Below, in pieces: positions 54,315-63,087 of a stretch of DNA of 64,000 nt; positions within the stretch are counted from its first letter, which is position 1; the number at the start of each line of letters is the position of its first letter. The notes below the pieces were generated by a model. That model was not told the DNA's origin. It saw nothing but the letters and a program-made list of their open reading frames with translations, and did not search any database. Origin of the DNA: Pseudomonadota bacterium (lineage in GTDB: Bacteria; Pseudomonadota; Gammaproteobacteria; Xanthomonadales; SZUA-38); contig JBCCCR010000020.1 of NCBI GenBank assembly GCA_039033415.1, forward strand, positions 57,685-121,684, given 5' to 3'. The position numbers and the translations under genes were made by a program.

Positions 54315-54821
54315 CTATGGGAGGCGCTCGTCCAGAAGTGCCAAGGCTTCACGGACCTGGTTGATGGCCTTCGGCTCGTTGCCCATCGCCCGATTGAAGT
54401 AGTAGATGAAGCCGGAGATGTACTGCTCCCCGTCATTAAAGCGAATCTGGGCGTTGCGGTTTTCTAAGAACAGCTTGTTTCGCTGCAAAGCGTCTAGCGC
54501 CTCGTAGGCGCTGGCAATCACCAGCAGATCGGCCGCTTCGATTGTGGTGACGGCACCTGTGGTGGTGGCGAGCTCGTAGGCGATCGTCGTGATAGCCGGC
54601 GGCGATGTTGCGGGAAGGTTTTGCGGGTAAATGCTGTCCTTCAGGAGTGTATTGATGCCCTCCTGGTACGCTTTGAGCATCCCTGGACGGGTCGGCGCCA
54701 CGCGCTCTAGCTCAGCGAGGTTCTGGGCAAGCTCAGCGCGAACCAGCTCCAGGGCCGCGAGCGCTTCTCTGGCTTCGTTCATGTCTTCGCGCCACTGCTC
54801 GACGACAAACGCAAGCAGCAC
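54315..54821 (-). CDS. Hypothetical protein with N-terminal hydrophobic segment (DUF6090-like)
   Basis: A 168-residue protein as read from GTG 54821 (LLAFVVEQWREDMNEAREAL). The frame is open back to a stop near 54893 and the extra residues (RLFFESVAIFLSVLLAF) form a membrane segment, so the real start may be a non-ATG codon upstream. A long amphipathic helix follows, then a loop and a helical C-terminal half. This layout resembles DUF6090 proteins (one anchor plus helical body), which is a tentative call. The function is unknown. Confidence 0.6.
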   Translation of the reverse strand: MLLAFVVEQWREDMNEAREALAALELVRAELAQNLAELERVAPTRPGMLKAYQEGINTLLKDSIYPQNLPATSPPAITTIAYELATTTGAVTTIEAADLLVIASAYEALDALQRNKLFLENRNAQIRFNDGEQYISGFIYYFNRAMGNEPKAINQVREALALLDERLP

Positions 54822-55051
54822 GCTCAGAAAAATGGCGACCGATTCGAAGAACAGCCGCGGGCTTCTATGGGATTTGTTGGCAACGGCGAGTCAACTTTCA
54901 GGGTTCGTTGCAAAGATACTCCAGGAATAACGTATCTGCGCAAGACACGAAACACGAACTGCTAAGCGCGCAGTGCGATTGGTCTGTCTAACTTTTTTCG
55001 TGCGTTGTTGCCTCTAGGCCATGGCTTTCTCCAAGCGACCGCCCTAAAATG

Positions 55052-55074
55052 CAATTGGTATAACGTATCATTCA
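55052..55074 (-). promoter_or_regulatory. Zur-like box ahead of a TonB receptor gene
   Basis: On the minus strand the site reads AATGATACGTTAT within a 23-bp frame and shares 15 or more positions with the box at 39508. On the plus strand it overlaps an extended -10 (TGGTATAAC, 55056-55064), as expected of a repressor site. The receptor starts 24 bp downstream. Confidence 0.65.
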
Positions 55075-55098
55075 CTTTCCTTTTCGGAGACCAATCAG

Positions 55099-57297
55099 GT
55101 GAATAACCCTCAAAGAAAAGCCCTTTGGGCAGCTTGCATGTTGGCGTCAGCCGGCATCATGCCCCTCGTTAGCGCGCCGGCGGCAGCACAAGAAGAGGAC
55201 GATGAGACGATCGAGGAGGTTTTTGTCATCGGCGAACGCCGCGCCTACCAGGGCAATTTTGATGACCTCGAGAACCCCTCTGCCGTGCAGTCGATCGGCA
55301 TTGAGCTGCTGCGTGACGTAGGCGCCATCAATCTGAATGATGCGCTGGACCTCTCAGCGTCAGTGGCGCGTCAAAACAACTTTGGCGGCCTGTGGAACAG
55401 CTTCTCGATCCGCGGCTTTTCGGGTGACATCAACCTTCCCAGTGGGTTTCTTGTCAACGGGTTCAACGCCGGCCGAGGTTTTGCGGGACCGCGGGATATC
55501 GTAGGGATCGAGTCGGTAGAGGTGCTGAAAGGCCCCCGATCCGCTCTGTTTGGGCGCGGTGAACCCGGTGGAACCGTGAACCTTGTGACGAAGCGGCCCA
55601 ACTTTCAAAACGAAGGGGACCTGCGCCTGACCTTTGGACGGTGGCAGCAGCTCCGGCTCGAAGGCGACGTTCAGACAACGCTCGGCGAGAACGAACAGGT
55701 TGGTGTGCGGCTGGTCGGCTTTTACGAAGACGCTGAAAGCTTCCGCGATACGGTGGAAACCGAGAAGCTCGGCTTTTACCCCTCGGTGACCTGGCAGGTG
55801 TCAGACGATACGCAGATCACCTATGAGCTCGAATATACGGAGCAGGAGATTCCGTTTGATCGCGGTGTGGCTTTCTCCGATGAGTTCGGGTTTTCACCGC
55901 GCGAGACCTTTGCCGGCGAACCTGGTGACGGTCCGATCGATACCGAGGTTATCGGGCATCAGGTCGAGTTCCAGCACAATTTCTCAAACAACTGGAGCCT
56001 GCTGGCGGGCCTCGGGTATCGCGACACCGAATTTACGGGCAATGCTTCCGAGACCAACTTCGGTGGACGGCAAACCTACTTTCTCGACGGCCGCACGCTG
56101 TCCAGGTTCTTCCGTTTCCGCGATTTCGAGTCGGACTATACCGTGGTCCGGGCCGAACTCGCCGGAGCCTTCGACACCGGCTCGGTGAGCCACCGCCTGT
56201 TGGTTGGTGCTGACTACGACCGCTTCGAAAACAACCTGTTTATCCTGCGCTTTCGGCCGGGATTCTTCGGCCCTGACACCGATATCAACACGCTAGACCC
56301 TGCGGAGTATCTGTTTCTGGACGTATTCAATCCGGTCTACGGCCAGTTCCCGCAGCCGGTCCCGGGTCCGAACACCAATCGGTCCGAGGAGTTGGATGGT
56401 GCCGGCTTTTACATCCAGGATCAGATTGATCTGAACGAACAATGGCAGATTCGGCTTGGCTTGCGATATGACGACTTCACGCAGGACCTGACCAACCTGC
56501 GGGCTGTTCCCGCAACGACAACCACTTCCTCAGATGACCGCGTTTCGCCACAGTTTGGCGCCGTCTATCGGATGAACGAAGGTATGAGTCTCTACGCCTC
56601 TTATGGCGAAGGATTCCGGCAGCAGACCGGCTCCGATTTTCAGGGTAACCAGTTCGATCCCAACGTGACGGAGTCGGCCGAGATTGGGTTTAAGGCCGAT
56701 CTCGCGAACTTTTACGATACGCTGTCCGGGGCTGTCACGGTAACCTTGTTCCAAGTCGACCAAAGTAACATCCTCGTCAATGACGATCGGCCCGAGGCTA
56801 CGGCAGCAGGCTTTTTCTCCCGGTCTGCCGGTGAAGCGCGCAGCCGGGGCGTCGAGATTGACGCCAACATTGCGACTGATGGCGGCTTTAACCTGTGGTT
56901 GTCGTACGCCTATACCGACGCAGAGTTCACCAACAGTAACCCGGATGCCGATTTCGGCGCTTTGATCGAGGCGGGCGATCCGCTGATCAATGCCCCCGAG
57001 CACCAAATCAACATTCAGGCCAGCCAGAGTTTTCAGATTGGCAGCATGCCCGCGCAGTTTGGGGGCGGCGTCCTCTATACGGATGAACGACTGGGCTGGA
57101 CCGGTTTTGACTTCTTTCTGCCGAGCTACACCACGGTGCGCCTATTCGGTGAAATTGAACCGATGGACAACCTCACGGTCCGCGTTGATCTGGATAACAT
57201 TTTTGACGAAGAGTTCTACACCAACTCGTTTGCGGACGTGTGGGTTGAACCCGGTGCGCCCCGGCGTTGGCGTGTGTCGGCGTCTTACGCCTTCTAG
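55099..57297 (+). CDS. Siderophore-type TonB-dependent receptor under Zur-like control
   Basis: A 732-residue outer-membrane receptor, GTG start at 55099. Signal peptide about residues 1-31; TonB box near EEVFVIGERR; plug domain 50-165 with SFSIRGFSGDINLPSGFLVNG and VEVLKGPRSALFGRGEPGG, the FhuA/FecA-type plug with the GRGEPGG turn; barrel to the C-terminal Phe (RRWRVSASYAF). The class usually takes up ferric siderophores, but the Zur-like box argues for a zinc-loaded chelator or zinc itself. A strong terminator follows at 57386, so it is probably a single-gene transcript. Confidence 0.9.
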   Translation: MNNPQRKALWAACMLASAGIMPLVSAPAAAQEEDDETIEEVFVIGERRAYQGNFDDLENPSAVQSIGIELLRDVGAINLNDALDLSASVARQNNFGGLWNSFSIRGFSGDINLPSGFLVNGFNAGRGFAGPRDIVGIESVEVLKGPRSALFGRGEPGGTVNLVTKRPNFQNEGDLRLTFGRWQQLRLEGDVQTTLGENEQVGVRLVGFYEDAESFRDTVETEKLGFYPSVTWQVSDDTQITYELEYTEQEIPFDRGVAFSDEFGFSPRETFAGEPGDGPIDTEVIGHQVEFQHNFSNNWSLLAGLGYRDTEFTGNASETNFGGRQTYFLDGRTLSRFFRFRDFESDYTVVRAELAGAFDTGSVSHRLLVGADYDRFENNLFILRFRPGFFGPDTDINTLDPAEYLFLDVFNPVYGQFPQPVPGPNTNRSEELDGAGFYIQDQIDLNEQWQIRLGLRYDDFTQDLTNLRAVPATTTTSSDDRVSPQFGAVYRMNEGMSLYASYGEGFRQQTGSDFQGNQFDPNVTESAEIGFKADLANFYDTLSGAVTVTLFQVDQSNILVNDDRPEATAAGFFSRSAGEARSRGVEIDANIATDGGFNLWLSYAYTDAEFTNSNPDADFGALIEAGDPLINAPEHQINIQASQSFQIGSMPAQFGGGVLYTDERLGWTGFDFFLPSYTTVRLFGEIEPMDNLTVRVDLDNIFDEEFYTNSFADVWVEPGAPRRWRVSASYAF

Positions 57298-57385
57298 CAA
57301 TGTTGCTCACGAGCGCGGACTGGCACGCTTCCGGACTCCGGGTCGCGCGAAGATTCTAGGGGTTAGGTCAGTTCGACCCCAGTTG

Positions 57386-57421
57386 GCCGGTGCCCATCCG
57401 GAGGGGCACCGGCATTTTTTT
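57386..57421 (+). terminator. Strong intrinsic terminator after the receptor gene
   Basis: GCCGGTGCCC (57386-57395) and GGGCACCGGC (57404-57413) form a perfect ten-base stem with an eight-base loop, followed by A and seven T. It lies 89 bp beyond the receptor stop and only 12 to 30 bp before the next start codon, an unusually tight spacing. Confidence 0.9.
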
Positions 57422-57451
57422 GGAATGTAAAAGGTGAGCACGGAAAGCAGC

Positions 57452-58594
57452 ATGACAGGACGCATTGCATCGATTGACGTCATGCGTGGCCTTGTGATCC
57501 TGCTGATGATGATGGATCACGTCCGCGAGCGTTTTTATATGCACGTTCGCACCGGTGACCCCATCTACGACTCCATCGACCCCGATCTCTTTTTTACGCG
57601 GTTTCTCACCCATTTTTGTGCGCCGGTGTTCATCTTTCTGGCCGGCATGTCCGCCTGGCTCTACGCCCATCCGCCCGGTGGTGCGTATCGTTCGCCAGCC
57701 GCGTTTCTGTTTAAGCGTGGGCTGGTGATCATCCTTATTGAGCTGGTGCTTTACTACCTGGTCTGGGCCGACAGCTTTCCCAATTTCCTGTTTTTACAGG
57801 TGCTTTGGGCTATAGGCCTCTGCATGGTTGCTCTGGCGGCCGTTTGCCGACTGAGTTACTGGCTGCTCGGCGCGCTCGGCCTGCTGATTGTGTTTGGGCA
57901 CAACGCGCTGGAATTCATCGAGTTTGAGCCCGGTGAACTTGGATACATACCCTGGACGATTCTTCACGACTCGGGTGAGCTCGGAAAAATTGGCGGCTTG
58001 ACCGTCAGCCTGTCTTACCCGGCGCTGCCGTGGTTTGGTGTCATTCTGCTGGGCTACTTTGCCGGACCGATCTTTGGCCCCTCGGTCGCAAGGCCGGCCA
58101 GGCGCAAGATGCTCGCTGGGCTGGGTGCTGCCTGTCTCGTCTTGCTCCTGGTTCTTCGGGGCCTGAACATCTACGGGGAGACGCTCCCCTGGTCCGCCCA
58201 GGAAAGCGCGGTCCGCACCCTGATGGATTTTCTCAATTTCACCAAATATCCGCCGTCGCTCGATTACATCCTCGTGACGCTCGGTCTCGGCTTGCTGCTG
58301 CTGTCGTGGCTGGAGTCGAAGCCGCGGAACAACCGTGTGCTCAACGCGATTGAGGCCTTTGGCTCGGTGCCAATGTTTATCTACGTGGTGCACCTTTACG
58401 TCTTGCTCGCCGCCTATTGGATCCTCTACTTGCTGTTGGGAGCCAATCAGGGCGATCGCTTCGGACTCCCTAGCGTCGGCTGGATCTGGGTGGGAGCCAC
58501 GCTATTGATCCTGATCCACTACCCGTTGGCCAAAGCCTTTGCGGCCTACAAACATCGCGAGAAACGGACTAAACCCTGGCTGAGCTATTTCTAG
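57452..58594 (+). CDS. DUF1624 membrane acyltransferase-like protein
   Basis: A 380-residue membrane protein with about ten hydrophobic segments. RIASIDVMRGLVILLMMMDH is the DUF1624 start; HFCAPVFIFLAGMSAWL and LFYL-type helices follow. The family is related to heparan N-acetyltransferase and to OpgC-like membrane acyltransferases; no substrate can be named. ATG 57452 has GGAAAG seven bases ahead; GTG 57434 in frame is the other possibility. The hairpin terminator ends 30 bp before the ATG, so its promoter must lie within or before the terminator, and read-through from the receptor gene may matter. Confidence 0.82.
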   Translation: MTGRIASIDVMRGLVILLMMMDHVRERFYMHVRTGDPIYDSIDPDLFFTRFLTHFCAPVFIFLAGMSAWLYAHPPGGAYRSPAAFLFKRGLVIILIELVLYYLVWADSFPNFLFLQVLWAIGLCMVALAAVCRLSYWLLGALGLLIVFGHNALEFIEFEPGELGYIPWTILHDSGELGKIGGLTVSLSYPALPWFGVILLGYFAGPIFGPSVARPARRKMLAGLGAACLVLLLVLRGLNIYGETLPWSAQESAVRTLMDFLNFTKYPPSLDYILVTLGLGLLLLSWLESKPRNNRVLNAIEAFGSVPMFIYVVHLYVLLAAYWILYLLLGANQGDRFGLPSVGWIWVGATLLILIHYPLAKAFAAYKHREKRTKPWLSYF

Positions 58595-58629
58595 GCTAGC
58601 AAGCGGGCTGAAGGTTTTGAGCGCGCTCG

Positions 58630-58661
58630 TTGACAGGTTTGAAAGATAGACGTGCTATAAC
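58630..58661 (+). promoter_or_regulatory. Promoter with extended -10 ahead of a TonB receptor
   Basis: TTGACA at 58630 and TGCTATAAC (extended -10, 58653-58661) are separated by 20 bases, long for sigma-70, so the extended -10 is probably the main contact. On the minus strand the -10 region gives AAAGTTATAGCACG, a partial Zur-like match of about 11 of 23 positions. The receptor starts 50 bp downstream. Confidence 0.45.
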
Positions 58662-58710
58662 TTTTGCGCGTCTACGAGTTGCCCCACGAGATTGAGTAGT
58701 TGAACACCTA

Positions 58711-60735
58711 ATGTCGAATACCATGATGTCCTGGTACCTCGCTGTATCCGTCGCCTTAAATCCGTTTGCTAGTCATGACGGAAACAGCGAGCTGGTGGAG
58801 GAGATGGTTGTTTACGGCCGATCCGAAGAGGTGATTGGAACCGCTGATCAAGCCTCCGAGGGATCGGTGGCGTTTGACGACATACGGTTGCCGCCCATGC
58901 TCAGGCTCGGCGAGCTTGCCGAAGCGGTTCCGGGTTTGGTCGCGACGCAGCACTCGGGCACCGGAAAAGCCAATCAGTATTTCCTGCGCGGCTTCAACCT
59001 GGACCATGGAACCGATTTCTCCGCGTTTGTGGACGGGGTGCCGGTGAATCTTCGCACTCACGGACACGGCCAGGGTTATCTGGACCTCAACTTCATCATT
59101 CCGGAGCTGGTCCAAAGAACCACCTATCGCAAGGGTCCCTATGGCGTTCAATCGGGTGATTTTTCCTCGGCAGGCACGGTCGCCTTCGACCTCTACGACG
59201 CCCTGGACGAGTCGATCGTCAATCTGACGGTCGGAGAGTTTGATTTCTACCGCGGGATGGTGGCGACCAGCACCGCGGTTGGGCAAGGGCGGGCGACCTT
59301 CGCTTTTGACCAGACCGCGTACGCGGGCCCGTGGGAAATTGACGAGGATCTCTCGCAAACGCGCTTCTACGCCAACTACGTCGGCTCGGTGGGTTCGCTC
59401 AGTACAAAGGTCTCGCTGCTGGGTTACCTCGGAGACTGGAATTCGTCTGATCAGCTTCCGCTGCGGGCCGTTGAATCCGGGCTGATCAGCCAGCGTGGTT
59501 TTATCGATCCGTTTCTGGGCGGGCATACGGATCGGATCAGCCTCAACGGCGAGCTGGCGGCGGAGGACTGGACGGCTTCCGCCTATGTGGTGGACTACGA
59601 TTTTTCGCTGTTTTCCAATTTTACGTACGGTCTGGATGACCCTGACAACGGCGATCAGTTTGAGCAGGTTGATCGTCGCCGCGTTTATGGGATGCGGTTT
59701 GACCGTGGCGCAACCTCGCCGAGCGCGTTTAGCTGGGGCGGCGATGTCCGGTTTGACGATGTTGCTGAGGTGGGCCTGTTCCGAACGGTTGAAAGAGCCC
59801 GGGTTGACCGCGTTCGCCTCGACTCGGTCGAGCAGTTTTCAGCAAGTGCCTACGGCGAATATGAGTTTCGCCCCAGCGAAAACTTTCGTGCGGCGGTGGG
59901 TGCGCGGGCCGACTTTTTCTCTTGGGATGTCGATGCCACCCGGGCAGCCAACAGCGGCTCGGGCAACGACACGCTGGTCAGCCCCAAGCTCAACCTGGCC
60001 TACCGCCTGGGCGATTCGGCGGAGTTGTATGCCAACTGGGGTCGCGGGTTTCACTCCAACGACGTGCGTGGCAACACGATCGCCGTCGATCCGGCGAGCG
60101 GCGATCCGGCGGATCCGGTTGACGCCCTGGTTCAATCGAGCGGCGCTGAGCTGGGTATCCGGGTTGAGCGTGGAGAGCGCTTCAACGCGACCGTGACAGC
60201 CTTCTCGCTCGACCTCGACTCTGAGCTGCTGTTCATCGGCGACGCTGGCGGTACCGAGGCCAATGGTGCTTCGGAGCGTACCGGCGTTGAGCTGTCGACG
60301 TTTGTCCAGGCGACGGACTGGCTCGCCGTGAATTTTGCGTACACCTGGACCGACTCAAAATTTGAGATCGACGAGGGTGCCGGACGAGAAATACCCGGCG
60401 CCATCGAATCCAGCGCGTCCCTCGGGCTCAACGGCGTTTGGGATAACGGGCTGTTTGTCTCCGCCCGGGCGAGGTATCTGGGAGACGCGCCGCTGGTGGA
60501 GGACAACTCGGTGCGGGCGCCATCCTCGCTGCTGGTCAACGTGGGCGGCGGATATCGCTTTGGCGACGTCAGTTTGCGCCTGGACGTTTTTAACCTGTTC
60601 GACTCAGACGATTACGACATCGCCTACTTCTTCCCGTCCCGGCTGCCTGGCGAGCCGGCTGAAGGTGTTGACGACATTCACTTCCGGCCGCTGGAGCCGC
60701 GCTCGATTCGCACCTCTGTGACCTTTCACTGGTAG
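58711..60735 (+). CDS. TonB-dependent receptor upstream of the COG0523 gene
   Basis: A 674-residue outer-membrane receptor. ATG 58711, signal peptide through ASHDG, TonB box near EEMVVYGR, plug with ANQYFLRGFNLDHGTDFSAF and a conserved loop THGHGQGYLDLNFIIPELV, and a barrel ending TSVTFHW. Receptors with this loop type are, from memory, found beside zinc-handling genes in several bacteria, and here the next genes are a COG0523 GTPase and DUF1826. Zinc or another metal import is therefore inferred. The stop is 28 bp from the Zur-like box at 60763. Confidence 0.88.
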   Translation: MSNTMMSWYLAVSVALNPFASHDGNSELVEEMVVYGRSEEVIGTADQASEGSVAFDDIRLPPMLRLGELAEAVPGLVATQHSGTGKANQYFLRGFNLDHGTDFSAFVDGVPVNLRTHGHGQGYLDLNFIIPELVQRTTYRKGPYGVQSGDFSSAGTVAFDLYDALDESIVNLTVGEFDFYRGMVATSTAVGQGRATFAFDQTAYAGPWEIDEDLSQTRFYANYVGSVGSLSTKVSLLGYLGDWNSSDQLPLRAVESGLISQRGFIDPFLGGHTDRISLNGELAAEDWTASAYVVDYDFSLFSNFTYGLDDPDNGDQFEQVDRRRVYGMRFDRGATSPSAFSWGGDVRFDDVAEVGLFRTVERARVDRVRLDSVEQFSASAYGEYEFRPSENFRAAVGARADFFSWDVDATRAANSGSGNDTLVSPKLNLAYRLGDSAELYANWGRGFHSNDVRGNTIAVDPASGDPADPVDALVQSSGAELGIRVERGERFNATVTAFSLDLDSELLFIGDAGGTEANGASERTGVELSTFVQATDWLAVNFAYTWTDSKFEIDEGAGREIPGAIESSASLGLNGVWDNGLFVSARARYLGDAPLVEDNSVRAPSSLLVNVGGGYRFGDVSLRLDVFNLFDSDDYDIAYFFPSRLPGEPAEGVDDIHFRPLEPRSIRTSVTFHW

Positions 60736-60762
60736 CCGCTTTTTCGGGGGGTGCCAGGGCGA

Positions 60763-60785
60763 AAAATGTTATGATGTAGCAATTT
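60763..60785 (+). promoter_or_regulatory. Zur-like box ahead of the COG0523 GTPase gene
   Basis: AAAATGTTATGATGTAGC opens a 23-bp site agreeing with the E. coli-type Zur consensus at about 16 of 23 positions. TATGAT within it (60770-60775) would serve as -10. The GTPase ATG is 31 bp downstream. Confidence 0.65.
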
Positions 60786-60815
60786 CGCGTCACCATTCTA
60801 AAGGGTCCACATCCT

Positions 60816-62030
60816 ATGCAACCCAGTAGTAGCGGGAAGCTCCCGGTTACCGTCCTCTCCGGCTTTCTCGGCGCCGGCAAGACCACCGTGCTCAGCCATG
60901 TTCTGAATAACCGGCAGGGCAAAAAAGTGGCGGTCATCGTCAATGACATGAGCGAGATCAATATTGACTCGGCGATTGTCCAGCAGGAAGTCTCGCTCAA
61001 TCGAAGCGAAGAAAAGCTGGTTGAAATGAGCAACGGTTGCATTTGCTGCACGCTGCGCGAAGATCTGCTGGAGGAGGTGACCAAACTCGCCCGTGATGGA
61101 CGGTTCGATTATCTGCTGATCGAGTCCACCGGTATTTCCGAGCCGTTGCCCGTTGCCGAGACTTTCACGTTTGCGGATGAACACGGCGTGTCTCTGTCCC
61201 AGGTCGCTGACCTGGATACGATGGTGACGGTCGTCGACGCGGTGAACTTTCTGCAGGACTTCGATGAAGCGGGCTACCTGCGAGACAAGGGAGAGTCGCT
61301 GGGCGAAGATGATCACCGCAGCGTCGCTGACCTGCTGATCGATCAGGTTGAATTTGCGGACGTCATTCTGATCAGCAAAACGGACCTGGTGGACACGGCG
61401 GATGTTGAGCGCCTGACCGCAATCCTGAAGTCGCTGAATACCAATGCCCGAATCATTCCGATAGCCAATGGTCAGGTGGACCTCGGCGAGGTGCTGGACA
61501 CGGGGCTCTTCGACTTCGAGCGCGCCCAGGAGGCGCCGGGTTGGCTGAAAGAAATGCGCGGCGAGCACGTGCCCGAAACCGAGGAATACGGCATCGGGAG
61601 TTTCAGCTATGAAGCGCGCAAACCCTTCCATCCGGCCAAGTTCCACAACTTTCTGCACAGCGTTCGCGATTACGGCAAGCTGATTCGCTCCAAAGGATAT
61701 TTTTGGCTGGCGTCGCGACCTCAATATGCCGGCCAGTGGAGTCAGGCTGGCGGAATCGCTCGGTACGGCCTGGCAGGATTGTTCTGGAAGGCGCTACCCG
61801 AGTCAGACTGGCCGACCGACGAAGAGTATCTCGCGCAGATCAAGAAGCACTGGGTCGAACCGTTTGGGGACATGCGTCAGGAGCTGGTGTTTATTGGGCA
61901 GGGCCTTGATGAAAAGGCGATGACCGAGGCGCTGGATGCTTGTCTGCTGAGCGACGACGAGCTGCTGCGCGGTAAAGCATATTGGGAGACCCTTCCCGAT
62001 CCGTTCCCGTCCTGGCGTCAAGCTCAATGA
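60816..62030 (+). CDS. COG0523 GTPase, zinc chaperone type (ZigA/ZagA-like)
   Basis: A 404-residue GTPase. GFLGAGKTT (about residues 16-24) is the P-loop, C75-I-C77-C78 the GCxCC metal site, ESTGISEP a switch region and ISKTDL the guanine-binding element. The C-terminal domain contains FWLASRPQ, seen in members induced by Zur. No His-rich run is present, unlike the paralogue at 47247. Zinc starvation expression, with delivery of zinc to essential clients, is the known role of ZigA. The ATG of DUF1826 overlaps its stop (ATGA), and a Zur-like box precedes it. Confidence 0.93.
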   Translation: MQPSSSGKLPVTVLSGFLGAGKTTVLSHVLNNRQGKKVAVIVNDMSEINIDSAIVQQEVSLNRSEEKLVEMSNGCICCTLREDLLEEVTKLARDGRFDYLLIESTGISEPLPVAETFTFADEHGVSLSQVADLDTMVTVVDAVNFLQDFDEAGYLRDKGESLGEDDHRSVADLLIDQVEFADVILISKTDLVDTADVERLTAILKSLNTNARIIPIANGQVDLGEVLDTGLFDFERAQEAPGWLKEMRGEHVPETEEYGIGSFSYEARKPFHPAKFHNFLHSVRDYGKLIRSKGYFWLASRPQYAGQWSQAGGIARYGLAGLFWKALPESDWPTDEEYLAQIKKHWVEPFGDMRQELVFIGQGLDEKAMTEALDACLLSDDELLRGKAYWETLPDPFPSWRQAQ

Positions 62031-62713
62031 ACCACGCAGCGGCCGAGCTGCGGCTGGATCACGACGACAGCGCGGCCCAGCAAAAGCTGACGCGCCGAGC
62101 GGCCAGCGGCTCAGCACCGGCGGTCCTTGCGGAGATTCTGCAAGATGACGTCAACATCGCCATCTGGGAGCGCAACCTCAACGGCGCGCTCGCCGAGCAG
62201 GTTCAACGTCTGCTGGCCGCAAATCCGCGCTATGAATCGTCTTTTTCGGCGGCGCCGGTCAACGCTAGATCAAGGATCGATGATGCACTCGGCAAAGGCG
62301 ATTACCCGGCATTGGCCGATGACATCGCGGCGCTGGTCGCCCAATTCGGTGAGCTGCTGAGCCTGAAGAGCATTCATGTACACATGGCCACGTCCGTCCG
62401 CGCGACCTGCCCACGGTTTCATGTCGACATGCTGCGCTGCCGCCTGCTGACGACCTACCAGGGTAATGGCACTGAATGGCTGCCCCACGAGGCGGTGAAC
62501 CGCTCGAAGCTGGGTTCCGGCAGCGGTGGCAAGCCGGATCTGGAAAGCGGCCTGTTTGAGTCGCCCAGTGAAATTCAGCGGTTGAGTCGAGGCGACGTAG
62601 CGCTGCTGAAGGGTGAGCGCTGGCAAGGAAACGCTAACGGCGGACTGGTTCACCGGTCACCCGACGTGCCCGACGGCGTTCGGCTGCTTTTGACGCTGGA
62701 TATCGCCCGCTGA
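62027..62713 (+). CDS. DUF1826 protein
   Basis: A 228-residue protein of a family regularly found beside zinc-regulated COG0523 genes. The signature [19 protein letters not shown] followed by [10 protein letters not shown] (with Cys/His pairs HVHMA and CRLLT) marks it. The function is unknown; a zinc- or iron-dependent oxygenase-like fold has been suggested for it, which I cannot confirm here. ATG 62027 overlaps the GTPase stop, so translation is coupled; the earlier frame to 61982 lies inside that gene. Confidence 0.85.
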   Translation: MNHAAAELRLDHDDSAAQQKLTRRAASGSAPAVLAEILQDDVNIAIWERNLNGALAEQVQRLLAANPRYESSFSAAPVNARSRIDDALGKGDYPALADDIAALVAQFGELLSLKSIHVHMATSVRATCPRFHVDMLRCRLLTTYQGNGTEWLPHEAVNRSKLGSGSGGKPDLESGLFESPSEIQRLSRGDVALLKGERWQGNANGGLVHRSPDVPDGVRLLLTLDIAR

Positions 62714-62785
62714 CGGCCGCGCAAACCACCATCTAACCTCAATCCGTTTGCCACACGCAGCGGACGTAAACTTAAGGCAAGCACC

Positions 62786-63004
62786 ATGATTTACGACACG
62801 TTTCCCGGAAACTATGAGCAGTGGCACCACTGCATCACCGTTGAATGCGGTATTCCGCTGACCGCCGATTTCCTCGCGCAGCGACTCAACGTGTGGCGAG
62901 ATGAAAAGGCGGAAGAAACGGTCCGTTTTCGCCGCCTCTACGGTGATCAGCACTGGCAGGCGGTCATCAGCTGGTTTGAGCGAGCCAAGACCGAAATCCG
63001 ATAA
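62786..63004 (+). CDS. Conserved small protein of the zinc region
   Basis: A 72-residue protein with one His pair (WHHCITVECG) and helical remainder, rich in Trp and Arg. It follows the DUF1826 gene by 72 bp with AAGG ahead of the ATG, and its tail RLYGDQHWQAVISWFERA looks conserved. I believe similar small proteins stand in this place in related zinc loci, but cannot name the family. A HHC motif could bind metal. Confidence 0.7.
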   Translation: MIYDTFPGNYEQWHHCITVECGIPLTADFLAQRLNVWRDEKAEETVRFRRLYGDQHWQAVISWFERAKTEIR

Positions 63005-63087
63005 CGATCCAGCCAGTAGTCGCTCGCACCCTCGTCGTGGTGAGCACCCAACGCAAATGTTAGGGTGCATCTCCATGGATAGCTTCA

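Noticed and set aside
63054..63076. AAATGTTAGGG as a fifth Zur-like box before AbgT
   Set aside because: Only the left half matches; about 11 of 23 positions is near chance for an AT-rich stretch.
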